A stretch of DNA of 64,000 nucleotides, from the NCBI RefSeq assembly GCF_900176515.1, contig NZ_FWXV01000021.1, positions 1-64,000 on the forward strand, read 5' to 3'. Numbering within the stretch: position 1 is the stretch's first letter; each line of letters opens with the position of its first letter. Source of the DNA: Kibdelosporangium aridum (lineage in GTDB: Bacteria; Actinomycetota; Actinomycetes; Mycobacteriales; Pseudonocardiaceae). Shown piece after piece: positions 1 through 8,793 of this stretch. Position numbers and translations under genes: made by a program. Below the pieces are notes generated by a model. The model did not search any database. It had not been told where the DNA came from and saw only the letters and a list, made by a program, of their open reading frames with translations.

Positions 1-247
1 CGATCCGTTCGGCGATCACCGTCGCCGGCATCGTCGGAAATGCCTGCAGCAACTCACGAATCCGCGGTTCCACAGCATCCACAATGGACCCCTTCGGCTG
101 CCGCACGTACTTCGGCGGCGCATCCGAGGCCAACGCGGCGCGCACCGTGTTCCTTGAGACGCCCAACACCCGGGCGATCGCCTTGATCGGCAACCCTTCC
201 GCCCGGTGCAACCTGCGAATCTCAGCCCAATCTTCCACGGACAACAC
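1..247 (-). CDS. istA: IS21-family transposase IstA, N-terminal part, cut by window edge
   Basis: The minus strand reads an N-terminal helix-turn-helix region (EDWAEIRRLHRAEGLPIKAI, then ARVLGVSRNTVRAAL) followed by a PPKYVR segment and a stretch ending MPATVIAERI. This is the typical start of IS21 IstA proteins, which bind the element ends and catalyse transposition with the IstB ATPase. The start is the GTG at 247, preceded by an AGGGAGGACGAAGG ribosome-binding site. The gene runs off the left edge, so the DDE domain and istB cannot be seen and intactness is unknown. It opens the IS-rich left part of the window. Confidence 0.8.
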   Translation of the reverse strand, partial: MLSVEDWAEIRRLHRAEGLPIKAIARVLGVSRNTVRAALASDAPPKYVRQPKGSIVDAVEPRIRELLQAFPTMPATVIAERI

Positions 248-385
248 CCTTCGTCCTCCCTGGCTCGGCTCGAGCCAGAGTCACCGGACAGGGGGTCAAA
301 ATTCGGATGCCACGCCGGGGTCAGTTTTCACGTGCCGTCGACAGGGGCTGCAGGCCGACTGCAGCCCACACAGCCCGATATCAAC

Positions 386-1577
386 GTGTGAGGTTCCAAA
401 ACGCCGCACTGCAGGCCTGAACTGTGACGACCGCACCGGTCGACGGCAAGGCATGATCGTGGGACGTGTGGTTACGACTGGTATATCTGATCTTCGTTCG
501 ACTCGGTGGATGGCTTGTCTTGCTTGGTCGGTCCTCGGCGTCCAAGGACGTTGAATTGCTGGTGCTACGGCGCGAAATCGCCGTGCTGCGCCGCACCAAC
601 CCCCGCCCACGACTCGACTGGGCTGACCGCGCAGTCCTTGCCGCACTGGTACGCGGCTTCCCAGCCTGCTACGCAAACATCGATTGGTAACACCAGGCAC
701 GATCTGCGCTGGCACCGACGCTTGGTGGCCAAGAAGTGGACCTATCCACGACGAACAGGACGCCCAGCGATCGATAATGCCATCGTCGCGTTGATCGGAC
801 GGATGGCGCGAGAGAACACCAGTTGGGGATACCGCAGGCTCCAGGGCGCTGCTCAAACTCGGTCACCGCGTGTCCGCCTCGACCATCCGCCGCCTGCTCA
901 TACGCTTGCAGATCCCGCCAGCACCAACCCGGGACTCCGACACATCGTGGCGGCGGTTCCTGCGCACCCAGGCAACCACAATGCTGGCGTGCGATTTCTT
1001 CACCGTGGACCGCGCCGTCACGTTGAAGCGGGTCTACGTGTTCTTCGTGATGGAGGTTGCCACCCGCTACGCACACATCCTCGGCACCACCACCCACCCC
1101 GACGGGCAGTGGACCACCCAACAAGCCCGCAACCTGCTGGTGGATCTCGGCAATCGAGCTGACGACTTCCGCTTCATGATCCGCGACCGCGCCAGCCAAT
1201 TCACCGACTCATTCGACGCCGTCCTCGCCCGGCGCCGACATCGAAGTCGTCAAGATTCCGCCGAGTTGTCCACAAGCGAACAGTTACGCCGAGAGATTCA
1301 TCGGCACAGTGCGACGTGAGGTCACTGACCGGCTACTGATCATCGGCGAACGTCACCTGCAACCGTGCTGGCACGATATGTCACTCACTACAACAAAACG
1401 GCGCCCTCACCGAGCTCTGCAACTTGTCCCGCCACGACCAGGCCACCCCATCCCACAGAAGGGTCCCACCCAGATTCACCGCCAACCCATCCTCGGCGGT
1501 CTGATCAACGAGTACGAACCCACAGCAGCCTAAGACGCAGGTCACAGCCACAGGGCCGACTTCTGAAACCCCACAGG
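386..1577 (+). mobile_element. Broken insertion sequence copy 1 (rve/DDE type)
   Basis: About 1.2 kb containing a decayed integrase-core transposase. The right end (1558-1577) carries GACTTCTGAAACCCCACAGG. Read inward, it matches the two ends of copy 2 (3277-3296 and 4022-4041). The left end near 386-406 is more degenerate (GTGAGGTTCCAAAACGCC) but aligns with the same terminus, and the following bases (CGACGGCAAGGC then GATCGT) align with copy 2 as well. The two copies are in opposite orientation and bracket the RTX gene. No clear target duplication was seen. Confidence 0.7.
466..1533 (+). pseudogene. Frameshifted DDE (rve) transposase
   Basis: Pieces of one transposase lie in successive frames. 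An N-terminal part from a GTG at 466 contains KDVELLVLRREIAVLRR. A middle part carries RWHRRLVAKKW and RMARENTSWGYRRLQG. The core, from about 870, holds the first catalytic Asp in MLACDFFTVD and the second in FMIRDRASQFT. After another frameshift come AERFIGTVRREVTDRLL with the catalytic Glu, and YVTHYNKTAP. Intact relatives are about 360 residues, like the protein at 11811-12902. At least three frameshifts make it non-functional. Confidence 0.8.
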
Positions 1578-1765
1578 CTGCTGACGGTAAAGATCGCGGG
1601 TTTACGGCACCCCTTGGCACGCCGCCCTGTGAACGCCGGAGCCGGCTGGGCTTCTTGCCTGAGCCGATCGTGGGGCGATACACAGGGCCTGAGCGGATTT
1701 GGTGTCCGTACAGACCAAAGTGCAGGCCACGTCGTCCATTGTGGTCCGGCTCCGCCACCAACAAC

Positions 1766-1790
1766 GAACCCCCTGCATAACAGGGGGTTC
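1766..1790 (-). terminator. Hairpin downstream of the RTX gene
   Basis: A perfect 10-bp stem (GAACCCCCTG / CAGGGGGTTC) with a 5-nt CATAA loop lies about 80 bp past the stop of the minus-strand RTX gene. There is no clean U-tract on either strand, so it may be a Rho-independent-like terminator of the kind common in actinobacteria, or simply a structured relic. Confidence 0.45.
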
Positions 1791-1870
1791 GCTCGTCACA
1801 GCCCAGGTAACTTCGGCCTGGTATTCCGCCCGTTTCAACCCCGCTACGTCGGACTCGGTGTCGCGTGCGG

Positions 1871-2722
1871 TCACGGGCAGTTGATGACGGTGTCGCCGGG
1901 GTCGGCATCGCAGGTGTCGGTTCCGGGGCCGCCGTCGACGCTGTCGTTTCCGGCGCCGCCGTCGCGGCTGAAGAGGTAGTCATCCCCAGTGCTTCCGAAG
2001 AGGCGGTCGTTCCCGGCGCCGCCGTCGAGGTAGTCAGTCTCGGCGCCGCCGTCGAGGTAGTCGTTGCCGTCACCCCCGAGGAGGCCGTCGCCGCCAGCCT
2101 CCCCGACGAGGTAGTCGTCGCCAGCGCCCCCGAGGAGGCCGTCGTAGCCGTCACCTCCGAAGAGGTAGTCGTTCCCGACGCCGCTGTCGAGGTAGTCGTT
2201 GTCGGTGCCCCCGAGGAGGGCGTCGTTGCCGGCCTCCCCGACGAGGTAGTCGTCGCCGGCGCCCCCGAGGAGGCCGTCGTTCCCGGCGCCGCCAAAGAGG
2301 CTGTCGTTCCCGGCGCCGCCGTCGAGGCGGTCGTTGCCGGCGCCCCCGATCAATGTTGAGGGCACAGTGACGCTGTCGCTCAGTTGAACAGTGTCGTTGA
2401 GTTCGCCTGCCTCGACCGTGATGCCGGAGACGGGCAGTGGACAGCTCACCCTCTCGGGATTGGTCAGACGTTCGCATGGCGCGGCGGTTATGAGCAAGTT
2501 CCCCGTGTCGGTGACGATATAGTTGTTGTCCACGAGGTCGATCCTGATGTCGTGCGCGCTGCCCGCGCCTGCCAGGACGTTCAACCGGTTGTCGGTGTTC
2601 TTCAGCACTGCGGTGGTGTAGCTCTTGTCTACTTCGGTGGCTGCATACCCAGGCCCGGCGACGAACATCAGCGGTGTACACACCACCGCCACGAGCCCGG
2701 CCGTACGGAACCATGTTCTCAT
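1871..2722 (-). CDS. Secreted RTX-type calcium-binding repeat protein
   Basis: A 283-residue protein. The start is taken at the ATG at 2722, because from there a good Sec signal peptide follows (MRTWFRTAGLVAVVCTPLMF, cleavage near GYA-ATEV). An upstream extension would add 41 residues without signal character. Residues about 30-130 form a non-repetitive domain with two Cys (PCERLT, VSCPLP). From about 135 onward the chain is GGxGxDxLx nonapeptides (GGAGNDRLD, GGAGDDYLV), the parallel beta-roll that binds calcium outside the cell. A short Cys-containing tail ends the protein. No lipase, protease or toxin domain is present, so its role is unknown. It lies between inverted IS copies. Confidence 0.75.
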   Translation of the reverse strand: MRTWFRTAGLVAVVCTPLMFVAGPGYAATEVDKSYTTAVLKNTDNRLNVLAGAGSAHDIRIDLVDNNYIVTDTGNLLITAAPCERLTNPERVSCPLPVSGITVEAGELNDTVQLSDSVTVPSTLIGGAGNDRLDGGAGNDSLFGGAGNDGLLGGAGDDYLVGEAGNDALLGGTDNDYLDSGVGNDYLFGGDGYDGLLGGAGDDYLVGEAGGDGLLGGDGNDYLDGGAETDYLDGGAGNDRLFGSTGDDYLFSRDGGAGNDSVDGGPGTDTCDADPGDTVINCP

Positions 2723-2750
2723 GTGACTCACCTGAATCCTGAAATGTGCG

Positions 2751-3086
2751 CTAACTTTGTCCTTCTGTTTGGGGCTCGGGTCTACCGACAGCGTCGACAA
2801 CAGGTAAACAAAGGTCGCAAACGTCGTTGACACTTCTTTTTCCAAAAAGAAGACTGCTGGACAGAGCCGAGCCTGCGCTCACAAACTCGGCAGGCACAAG
2901 AGGCCACCTATCTGGCCCCTCGTTCGCTCCGGCCGACGCCCGGCCAGGCACAGCAGGCGTCGCGGACGCGACAGGTCCGGCGAAAGCGGTGATCACGCCA
3001 GCTAACAGTGCATACGCCACACCCAGAGTCGCTCGGGTCAGAACTTTGTTTGCCTTCCTGGCCAGCCCCCGGCGAGACACCGTCAC
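2751..3086 (-). CDS. Possible small secreted protein
   Basis: A 111-residue reading frame from a GTG at 3086, upstream of and co-oriented with the RTX gene. It begins with a basic segment (SRRGLARKANKVLTR), then a hydrophobic stretch (LGVAYALLAGVITAFAGPV) and an ASA-type cleavage site near residue 42, so it resembles an exported protein. The mature part has no recognisable domain. The ribosome-binding site is weak and coding bias cannot be measured here, so it may not be translated. The bases from 3097 to 3276, up to the IS end, show no gene I can support. Confidence 0.35.
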   Translation of the reverse strand: MTVSRRGLARKANKVLTRATLGVAYALLAGVITAFAGPVASATPAVPGRASAGANEGPDRWPLVPAEFVSAGSALSSSLLFGKRSVNDVCDLCLPVVDAVGRPEPQTEGQS

Positions 3087-3276
3087 CTAGAATAAATTGG
3101 AAGGAAGAAACAAAGAAGGAAGCATAGTTATGCGGCCGAGGGGTTTCAAGACTATCCTGTGGCGCCTTGTAGTCAATGTCGCACTTCCGGCATTTCGTAC
3201 ATCACAGAACCATAAATGCGTCACCGGTCGCACATTGTCGGCCGCCGGGGACGAGAAGGCCAGCAACTCGGTGAGG

Positions 3277-4041
3277 CCTGTGGGGTTTCAGAAGTCGGCC
3301 CTGTGGCTGTGGCCTGCGGGTTAAGCGGCTGTGGGTTCGTACTCGTTGATCAAGCCGTCGAGGATGGGTTGACGGTAAACGCGGGTGTGGCCGGAGTGTG
3401 GAATGGGACGGTCTGGTCGTGGTGGCATGAGTTACAGTGCTCGGTGAGGGCGGCGTTGGTTGTAGTGGGTCACATATCGTGCCAGCACGATATGCAGGTG
3501 GCGTACGCCGATGATCAGTAGTCGATCGGTGAGCTCGCGTCGTATCGTGTCGATGAATCTCTCGGCGTGGCAGTTTGCTCTCGGACAGCCGGGTGGAATC
3601 TTGACGACCTTGATATCGGTACTGGCGAAGACGGCGTCGGACGAAACGGTGAACTGGCCGGCGCGGTCGCGGATCAGGAATCGGAAGTCGTCAGCCCGAT
3701 CGCCGAGGTACATCAAAGGGTTTCGGGCTTGTGGGTCGTCCACGGTCCGTCGGGATGTGTTGTGGTGCCGAGGATATGGATGTAGCGGGTGGCGACCTCG
3801 AGTACGAAGAACACATAGATCCGCTTGAGTGCGACCGCACAGTTGACGTGGAAGAAATCACAGGCCAACATCGCCGCGGCCTGTGTGCGCAAGAACTGTC
3901 GCTCCGAGGTGTCCGAGTCTCGGAGCGGTGCTGGCGGGATCCGCAGGCGTTTGAGTACGCGTCTTACGATCACGCCTTACCGTCGAGGCGCGCGATCACT
4001 GCAGGTTAAGAGCCCAGTGCAGACTTCTGGAACCCCGCAGG
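3277..4041 (-). mobile_element. Broken insertion sequence copy 2, internally deleted
   Basis: A 765-bp element bounded by imperfect 20-bp terminal inverted repeats: CCTGTGGGGTTTCAGAAGTC (3277-3296) against the complement of 4022-4041 (CCTGCGGGGTTCCAGAAGTC), 18 of 20 identical. It is the same element as copy 1 in reverse orientation. It lacks about 400 bp of the transposase 5' half: the leader (GACGGTAAGGCG) runs almost directly into the IRRLLIRLQIPP region. Together with copy 1 it encloses a composite-transposon-like segment. Confidence 0.75.
3432..3973 (-). pseudogene. Transposase remnant of IS copy 2
   Basis: Two frames together cover the C-terminal two thirds of an rve/DDE transposase. 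One holds LKRLRIPPAPLRDSDTSE and MLACDFFHVN with the first Asp. The next frame holds FLIRDRAGQFT with the second Asp, IPPGCPRANCHAERFIDTIR with the Glu, and YVTHYNQRRPHRAL. The N-terminal half is deleted. It is closely similar to the remnant at 466-1533, which shows both derive from one element. Confidence 0.75.
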
Positions 4042-4140
4042 GTGACGGTTTGGTGCCATCAGCTATCCGAGTCACGGCTGTCTAGCATCACCTACCGGTG
4101 CTACGGCAAGGCTCACTGTTTTCTGACGTTTAATGGTCAT

Positions 4141-4683
4141 TGACGAGACTGCGTCTACTTCCGCCGTTCCACCATGCTGGGCGGGCGAGATCCTCACCGG
4201 GCTGGACGACTACCTGGCCTTCCTGGCCACGGGCAGCCGGGTCGCGGTCCCGCGCGTGCAGACGCTGCGCGCGGCGATCGACTGGAGCTTCGGACTGTGC
4301 TCGCACGATGAGCAGCAGCTGTGGCCTCGATGTTCGCCGGCGGGTTCGACCTAGCCGCGGCCGAGGCGGTGTGCAGCGGCCAGGGCATCGCCCGGGAGGA
4401 CGTCGTCGACCTGGTGGCCGGGCTGGTCGACAAGTCCATCCTGACCCGAAACCAGCCACGAGACTCCCGCGCGGTACCGGATGCTGGAGGCTATCCGCCA
4501 CGACGGCCAGGAACAGCTGGCCGCCTCCAGCCACCTCACAGCCGTGTGCGCCCGGCACCGCGACCACTGCCATCGGCTGACCGCGCGGGCGGAGCAGGAG
4601 TGGCTGGGCCCGAACGAGTACGTATGGTTCCCCGGCTGCGGCGCGAGCCCCCGAACCTGCCCGGGCGAGATTCCTGGCTGAAT
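4141..4683 (+). pseudogene. AfsR/LuxR-type NTPase regulator fragment
   Basis: Segments in three frames match the middle of the regulators at 5885 and 8794: LRAAIDWSFGLCSHDEQQLW, then FAGGFDLAAAEAVCSG and VAGLVDKSILTR, then YRMLEAIRHDGQEQL, HRDHCHRLTARAEQEW and LGPNEY. The P-loop part and the C-terminus are missing. It is the first of four related copies in tandem, so it is probably debris from unequal recombination within the array. Confidence 0.7.
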
Positions 4684-4758
4684 TCCCGCTGCGGACGATG
4701 AGTTCGGCGGCCTTCGCGGGTTGTAGGGATGACCGCAACTTCCGAAGGGAGTCAGGCG

Positions 4759-5356
4759 ATGACCGCTGACGAAGACCAGATCCGCATCATGATCGAGCGG
4801 TGGGCCGCCGCCGCGCACGCCGGCGACATGGACGGGGTGCTCGCCGATCACGCCGCCGACATCGTGATGTTCGATGTCCCGCCACCCGAGGACGGGGTGC
4901 GCGGCCTCGACGCCTACCGTGACACGTGGCCGGACTTCTTCCGCTGGCAGGCCGATGGCGCGGTGTTCGAGATCGAGTCGCTGGAGGTCACCGCCGGCAA
5001 CGACGTGACAGACGTCGCGTTCGCCCACGCCCTGCTGCACTGCGGCACCCCCGAAGAGCTGACCGAGCACCCGGACCGGCGGCTGCGGCTCACGCTGGGG
5101 CTGCGCAAGCAACACGGCCGTTGGATGGTCGCGCACGAGCACCACTCCTTCACCCACCCCACCGAGACGACCGCCGAAGCCGAGGTACGCGCGGTGCACC
5201 AGCGGTGATTCGACGCCACCGCCCGCAAGGATCTCGACCAGCTGATGGCGCACATCGCCGACGACATCGTGTCCTACGAGCACGTCTCCTTCCCCTACGA
5301 CTCCTTCCCCTACGACCCCGAGACCGGCGCCGCTGTCACCGACCTCTGCCCGTGAG
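4759..5356 (+). pseudogene. SnoaL-like protein gene with an in-frame TGA
   Basis: The frame from ATG 4759 has a good GAAGGGAG ribosome-binding site, better than the ATG at 4729. It encodes a SnoaL/DUF4440-type cone domain (IRIMIERWAAAAHAGDMDGV ... RLTLGLRKQHGRWMVAHEHH). At 5206 a TGA stands where relatives have Trp at the start of a second SnoaL-like domain. The same frame then continues VRAVHQR-stop-FDATARKDLDQLMAHIADD to another stop at 5356. The second domain is also cut short (about 50 residues). The first domain could still be made as a 149-residue protein ending at 5208. Relatives act as isomerases or hydrolases of small molecules, or have no known activity. Confidence 0.65.
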
Positions 5357-5412
5357 GCGCGCTCAGCGGAGGCCGATCAGCGGCAGGCCCGCCGCCTCGT
5401 CGTAGCGGTGGG

Positions 5413-5799
5413 TCAGCCGGCCGGAGGATCCGGTGACCATGACCTCGTGAGGCGGGCGATGGCGCGCAGCAGGTGACGGCCGCGCATGGCGTCGTCGCGG
5501 CGGCCGAGTATCACGTGCGCGGATCCGGCGCTCCGTGCGCGAGCCGACGATATTGCCGGCCACGGTGAAGACACGGTGAGGACCTCGACCCGCTCGTCGA
5601 CCGGGATGTCGACGTAGCGGTGCTCGGTGTCGAAGGAGCCGAGCACCGCTGAGGCGAACGCGTCGGTCGCGGTGAACGCGGCCGTGCCGAAGTCCTCGCC
5701 GGCCGCTCTGTGACGGCCCAAGGGTGCCAACGGCGCATAGCCGCCACGATCAGGGCGGCAGAATTGTGGTGCGTCATATCCGTCGGGTCCTAGCCTCAA
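5413..5799 (-). other. Unrecognised minus-strand reading frame, probable fragment
   Basis: The minus strand holds an open frame with DAFASAVLGSFDTEHRYVDI and PVDERVEVLTV, followed in part by another frame ending EVMVTGSSGRLTHRYDEAAG. The compositional pattern is protein-like, but I recognise no family and no good start site. It is flanked by a truncated SnoaL gene and an NTPase gene, so a gene fragment is the likeliest reading. Confidence 0.25.
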
Positions 5800-5884
5800 G
5801 AAGGTTTCTTGTGGAGATTCGTACTGGTAACGGGCAACAGTCGCGCGACTTCTGGCCGACTGTGGAGGTTAAACCCGAGCGCCG

Positions 5885-8014
5885 GTGAGCGTTCGCTTGG
5901 GCAGGTGCGGGATGGGCGTTGAGACCGGTGTCGCGGGACGGGCGGTCGGCAATGTGCCGGCTGAGATGACGAGTTTTGTGGGTCGGCGGCATGCCACGGC
6001 CGAGGTGAAGCGCGCGTTGTCCACCGCCCGGCTGGTGACCTTCACCGGCGTCGGCGGGGTGGGAAAGTCCCGGCTGGCTCTGCATGTGGCGCGTGAGGCT
6101 CGTCGAGTGTTTCCTGATGGTGTCTGGCTGGTTGAGCTTGCCAAGCTTGGTGACCCGGCGCTGGTCGAGCAGACCGTTGCCGCGGCGCTGGAACTGCTTG
6201 ATCATTCGCGCCGGGATGCCGCGACCGTGCTGGCCGAATTCCTGGCGGACAAGCACCTACTGCTCGTGCTGGACAACTGTGAGCACGTGCTGGCGCGTTG
6301 TGGACATCTCGTGGCCCGGTTGCTGTCCGCTGCGGCGAGGCTGTCTGTGCTGGCCACCAGCAGGGAGCCGCTCGGTGTCCCCGGTGAACAGCTCTGGCCC
6401 GTCCCGCCGCTGTCCGTGCCGCCGGCCGATGGCGATGCTCAGGTGCCCGAGCAGCTCCCGGAAGCTCTGGTGTTGTTCGAGCACCGAGCGCGTGCGGTCG
6501 CTCCGGATTTCACGCTGGGCCAGGACAACTGGCTCGCGGTGGCGCGGTTGTGCCGGCGGCTGGACGGTCTGCCGCTGGCGATCGAACTGGCCGCCGTCCG
6601 GATGTCGATCTTGTCCGCAGAGCAGATGCTGGAGCGGCTGGAAGACCGGTTTGCGCTCCTGACAGCCGAGAGCCACACGGCCCTGCCGCGCCATCAAACC
6701 CTGCGTGCGACGGTCGACTGGAGCTTCGAGTTGTGCTCGGAGCCGGAACGGGCGCTCTGGGCTCGGTGTTCGGTGTTCGCCGGGGATTTCAACCTGGACG
6801 CCGCCGAACGCGTGTGTGCCGGTGCGGGACTGGCCACCGGCGAGGTCTTCGAGGCAGTGTCCGGGCTGATCGACAAGTCGGTTCTGGTCAGGGAAGAGTG
6901 CGGGCACGTCGTGCGGTACCGGATCCTGGAGACCATCCGCGAGTACGGGCGGCAGCGGTTGGAGCAGGCCGGTGACACGGCCGCGGTGCTCCGCCGGCAC
7001 CGCGACTACTACCTGCACCTGGCTGAACAGGCCGAGGCGAACGCTGGTGGCCCTCACCAGTACCAATGGGCCAAGCGTCTGCGGGCCGAGCGGGCCAACA
7101 TGTGGGCGGCGCTGGATTACTGCCTGACGGTTCCGGGGCAGGCCAGGGCAGGCATGCGGCTGGGTGCGGCCCTGTGGTTCTACTGGATCGCCTGCGGGTT
7201 CGTCCGCGACGGCCGGTACTGGCTCGACCGGGCCCTGCAGGCAGACCCAGCACCAAGCCGTGAGCGCGCCAGGGCACTGTGGATCGATGGATGGATTACC
7301 ACTATGCAAGGCGACAAACAAGTCAGCCTGGCTTTGCTGAAAGAAGGTCGTAGCCTCGCCCAGGAGCTGGGTGACGATACTGAGCTGACTTATGCGCTCC
7401 AGTTTATCGGCGCGGCGAAGAAGATGAACAACGACCTGTCACAGGCGATTCCACTCATGGATTATGTCCTGGCTCACTATCGGGAGTCGACCGAATGGCC
7501 CGCCGTCGCGTTGACGATTTTTCCGCAGCGGGTGATGGCCGCTGGCCTGGTCGGAGACACCGACCATGCCATGGATCTTCTCGACGAGTGCCGGGCCATC
7601 TGCACGCCGCTAGGGGAACGCTGGGCGCTGTCCTGGGCGTTGTGGTCGGCCGCCGTCACATGGTGGGTGGCAGGAGACTACCCGCGAATGTCGAGCCACC
7701 TGCGCGAATCCCTTCGCCACAAGCGTGACCTGAACGACCAGTTGGGCATTCCGTTCTGCGTGGAGCTACTGTCGTGGGTTGCTGCTTCGCAAGCCGACTG
7801 GACTCAGGCGGCGGTGCTGCGGGGTGCGGCGGAGATGATGTGGGAGCCAATCGGCAGGCCGCTGTTCGGATTCGTCACCCTGCTTGACTGCAGTAAGGAA
7901 TGGAAGGCGCGAACTCGCGAAGCCCTCGGTGAACGCGCCTATCAGACCGCCGTCCAGCACGGCGCACAGATGACCCAAGAAGAGGTCATCGCCTACGCGT
8001 TGGACGGCCCGTGA
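5885..8014 (+). CDS. AfsR/LuxR-type NB-ARC ATPase lacking the C-terminal HTH
   Basis: A 709-residue STAND-type NTPase. Near residues 23-35 is the N-terminal motif (NVPAEMTSFVGRR). The Walker A loop GVGGVGKS is at 55-62, Walker B in LLLVLDNCEHV, the NB-ARC motif GLPLAIELAAVRM and a winged-helix region LRATVDWSFELCS. A helical TPR-like C-terminal half follows. Its paralogue at 8794 continues after AIAYALGE into a LuxR-type helix-turn-helix; this protein stops at AYALDGP, so it could sense or assemble but not bind DNA that way. The start may be GTG 5885 or ATG 5912. Loss of the HTH next to an unrelated antisense fragment suggests truncation by rearrangement, though HTH-less members of this family also exist. 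Confidence 0.8.
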   Translation: MSVRLGRCGMGVETGVAGRAVGNVPAEMTSFVGRRHATAEVKRALSTARLVTFTGVGGVGKSRLALHVAREARRVFPDGVWLVELAKLGDPALVEQTVAAALELLDHSRRDAATVLAEFLADKHLLLVLDNCEHVLARCGHLVARLLSAAARLSVLATSREPLGVPGEQLWPVPPLSVPPADGDAQVPEQLPEALVLFEHRARAVAPDFTLGQDNWLAVARLCRRLDGLPLAIELAAVRMSILSAEQMLERLEDRFALLTAESHTALPRHQTLRATVDWSFELCSEPERALWARCSVFAGDFNLDAAERVCAGAGLATGEVFEAVSGLIDKSVLVREECGHVVRYRILETIREYGRQRLEQAGDTAAVLRRHRDYYLHLAEQAEANAGGPHQYQWAKRLRAERANMWAALDYCLTVPGQARAGMRLGAALWFYWIACGFVRDGRYWLDRALQADPAPSRERARALWIDGWITTMQGDKQVSLALLKEGRSLAQELGDDTELTYALQFIGAAKKMNNDLSQAIPLMDYVLAHYRESTEWPAVALTIFPQRVMAAGLVGDTDHAMDLLDECRAICTPLGERWALSWALWSAAVTWWVAGDYPRMSSHLRESLRHKRDLNDQLGIPFCVELLSWVAASQADWTQAAVLRGAAEMMWEPIGRPLFGFVTLLDCSKEWKARTREALGERAYQTAVQHGAQMTQEEVIAYALDGP

Positions 8015-8029
8015 AGGCCACGCACCCCT

Positions 8030-8176
8030 TGGCAGAAACACCGCCCCGAGCGCCAGCACGACAACCGCTACGAGGACCCCGAGCACGACCCACGTCAGCA
8101 GCGGCGTGCGCTGCTCGGCTAACTGTCTCGACGTCCACTCCTCGTCCCGCGCGTCCAGCAGGTCCTCGGCGCGCAC
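8030..8176 (-). other. Fragment of a single-pass membrane protein
   Basis: On the minus strand a frame reads RAEDLLDARDEEWTSRQLAE followed by a clear transmembrane segment (LLTWVVLGVLVAVVVLALGA). It then runs straight into the reverse complement of the end of the preceding ATPase gene. The protein character ends at the ATPase stop codon, which marks this as a rearrangement junction rather than a complete gene. I cannot assign a family. Confidence 0.35.
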
Positions 8177-8793
8177 GAACGTCAGGTCCGACGATGACTT
8201 TGATGCTGGCTTCGACGCTTGTTTTCGCGATGACGACGCCCGGTGTGTACTGCCGATCTGAGGTCAGGTTCGGGCGCGGCCGTATGGTATTTCCAGCCAG
8301 CGATTGGCGCGTGATCACGCACCGTCCGCACCCATCACGCCATCCGCAGCACACCATTGGATGGCTGCTGGCTGCCCAGCATCCGGCCATATCGGGCTCT
8401 CTTGTTCGCTGTCGGGTGATCAGACGGGAGACCGAGTCCGGTCTGGATGTTCACGACCAGTTGAGCCTACCGCGCCGCAGCGTCCTTTGTGGACGGGCTT
8501 GGAGTGATGACAGTCAAGGTTCCGGCCTCCGGTTATCCGGAAAAGCGCACAGTCTCGACGGCGTTGAGTGGCCGTTGACGAGACTGCGTCAGCTCCTGCG
8601 GTTCTGCTGTCCCGGGTAGCTGCCGCATTCTTGACGCCGGAGTTTCTGGTGGCCGCCGGAGCATGCCGTGGTGTGCGGGTGTGGAGGTTTGTAGTGCAGC
8701 GTGGAAGGTCGCTGTGAACGCATCGTGGCCCCTGTTGGCTTCGCTGAACGCGTCCGGCTCGCGGCCTGGATAACGACACCGAACGAGAGACCC
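8177..8793 (+). other. Gene-free stretch before the second AfsR-like gene
   Basis: About 600 bp with no supportable gene. It contains TTGACGAGACTGCGTC at about 8575, which also occurs just before the NTPase fragment at about 4141. This shared 16-mer suggests that the upstream regions of the tandem regulators were duplicated together and may include a promoter element. Confidence 0.4.

Noticed and set aside
1865..2359. Plus-strand frame with an Ala/Val/Glu repeat protein
   Set aside because: It is the complement of the RTX nonapeptide repeats, which have the signal peptide and calcium-binding pattern; the plus frame is only periodic shadow.
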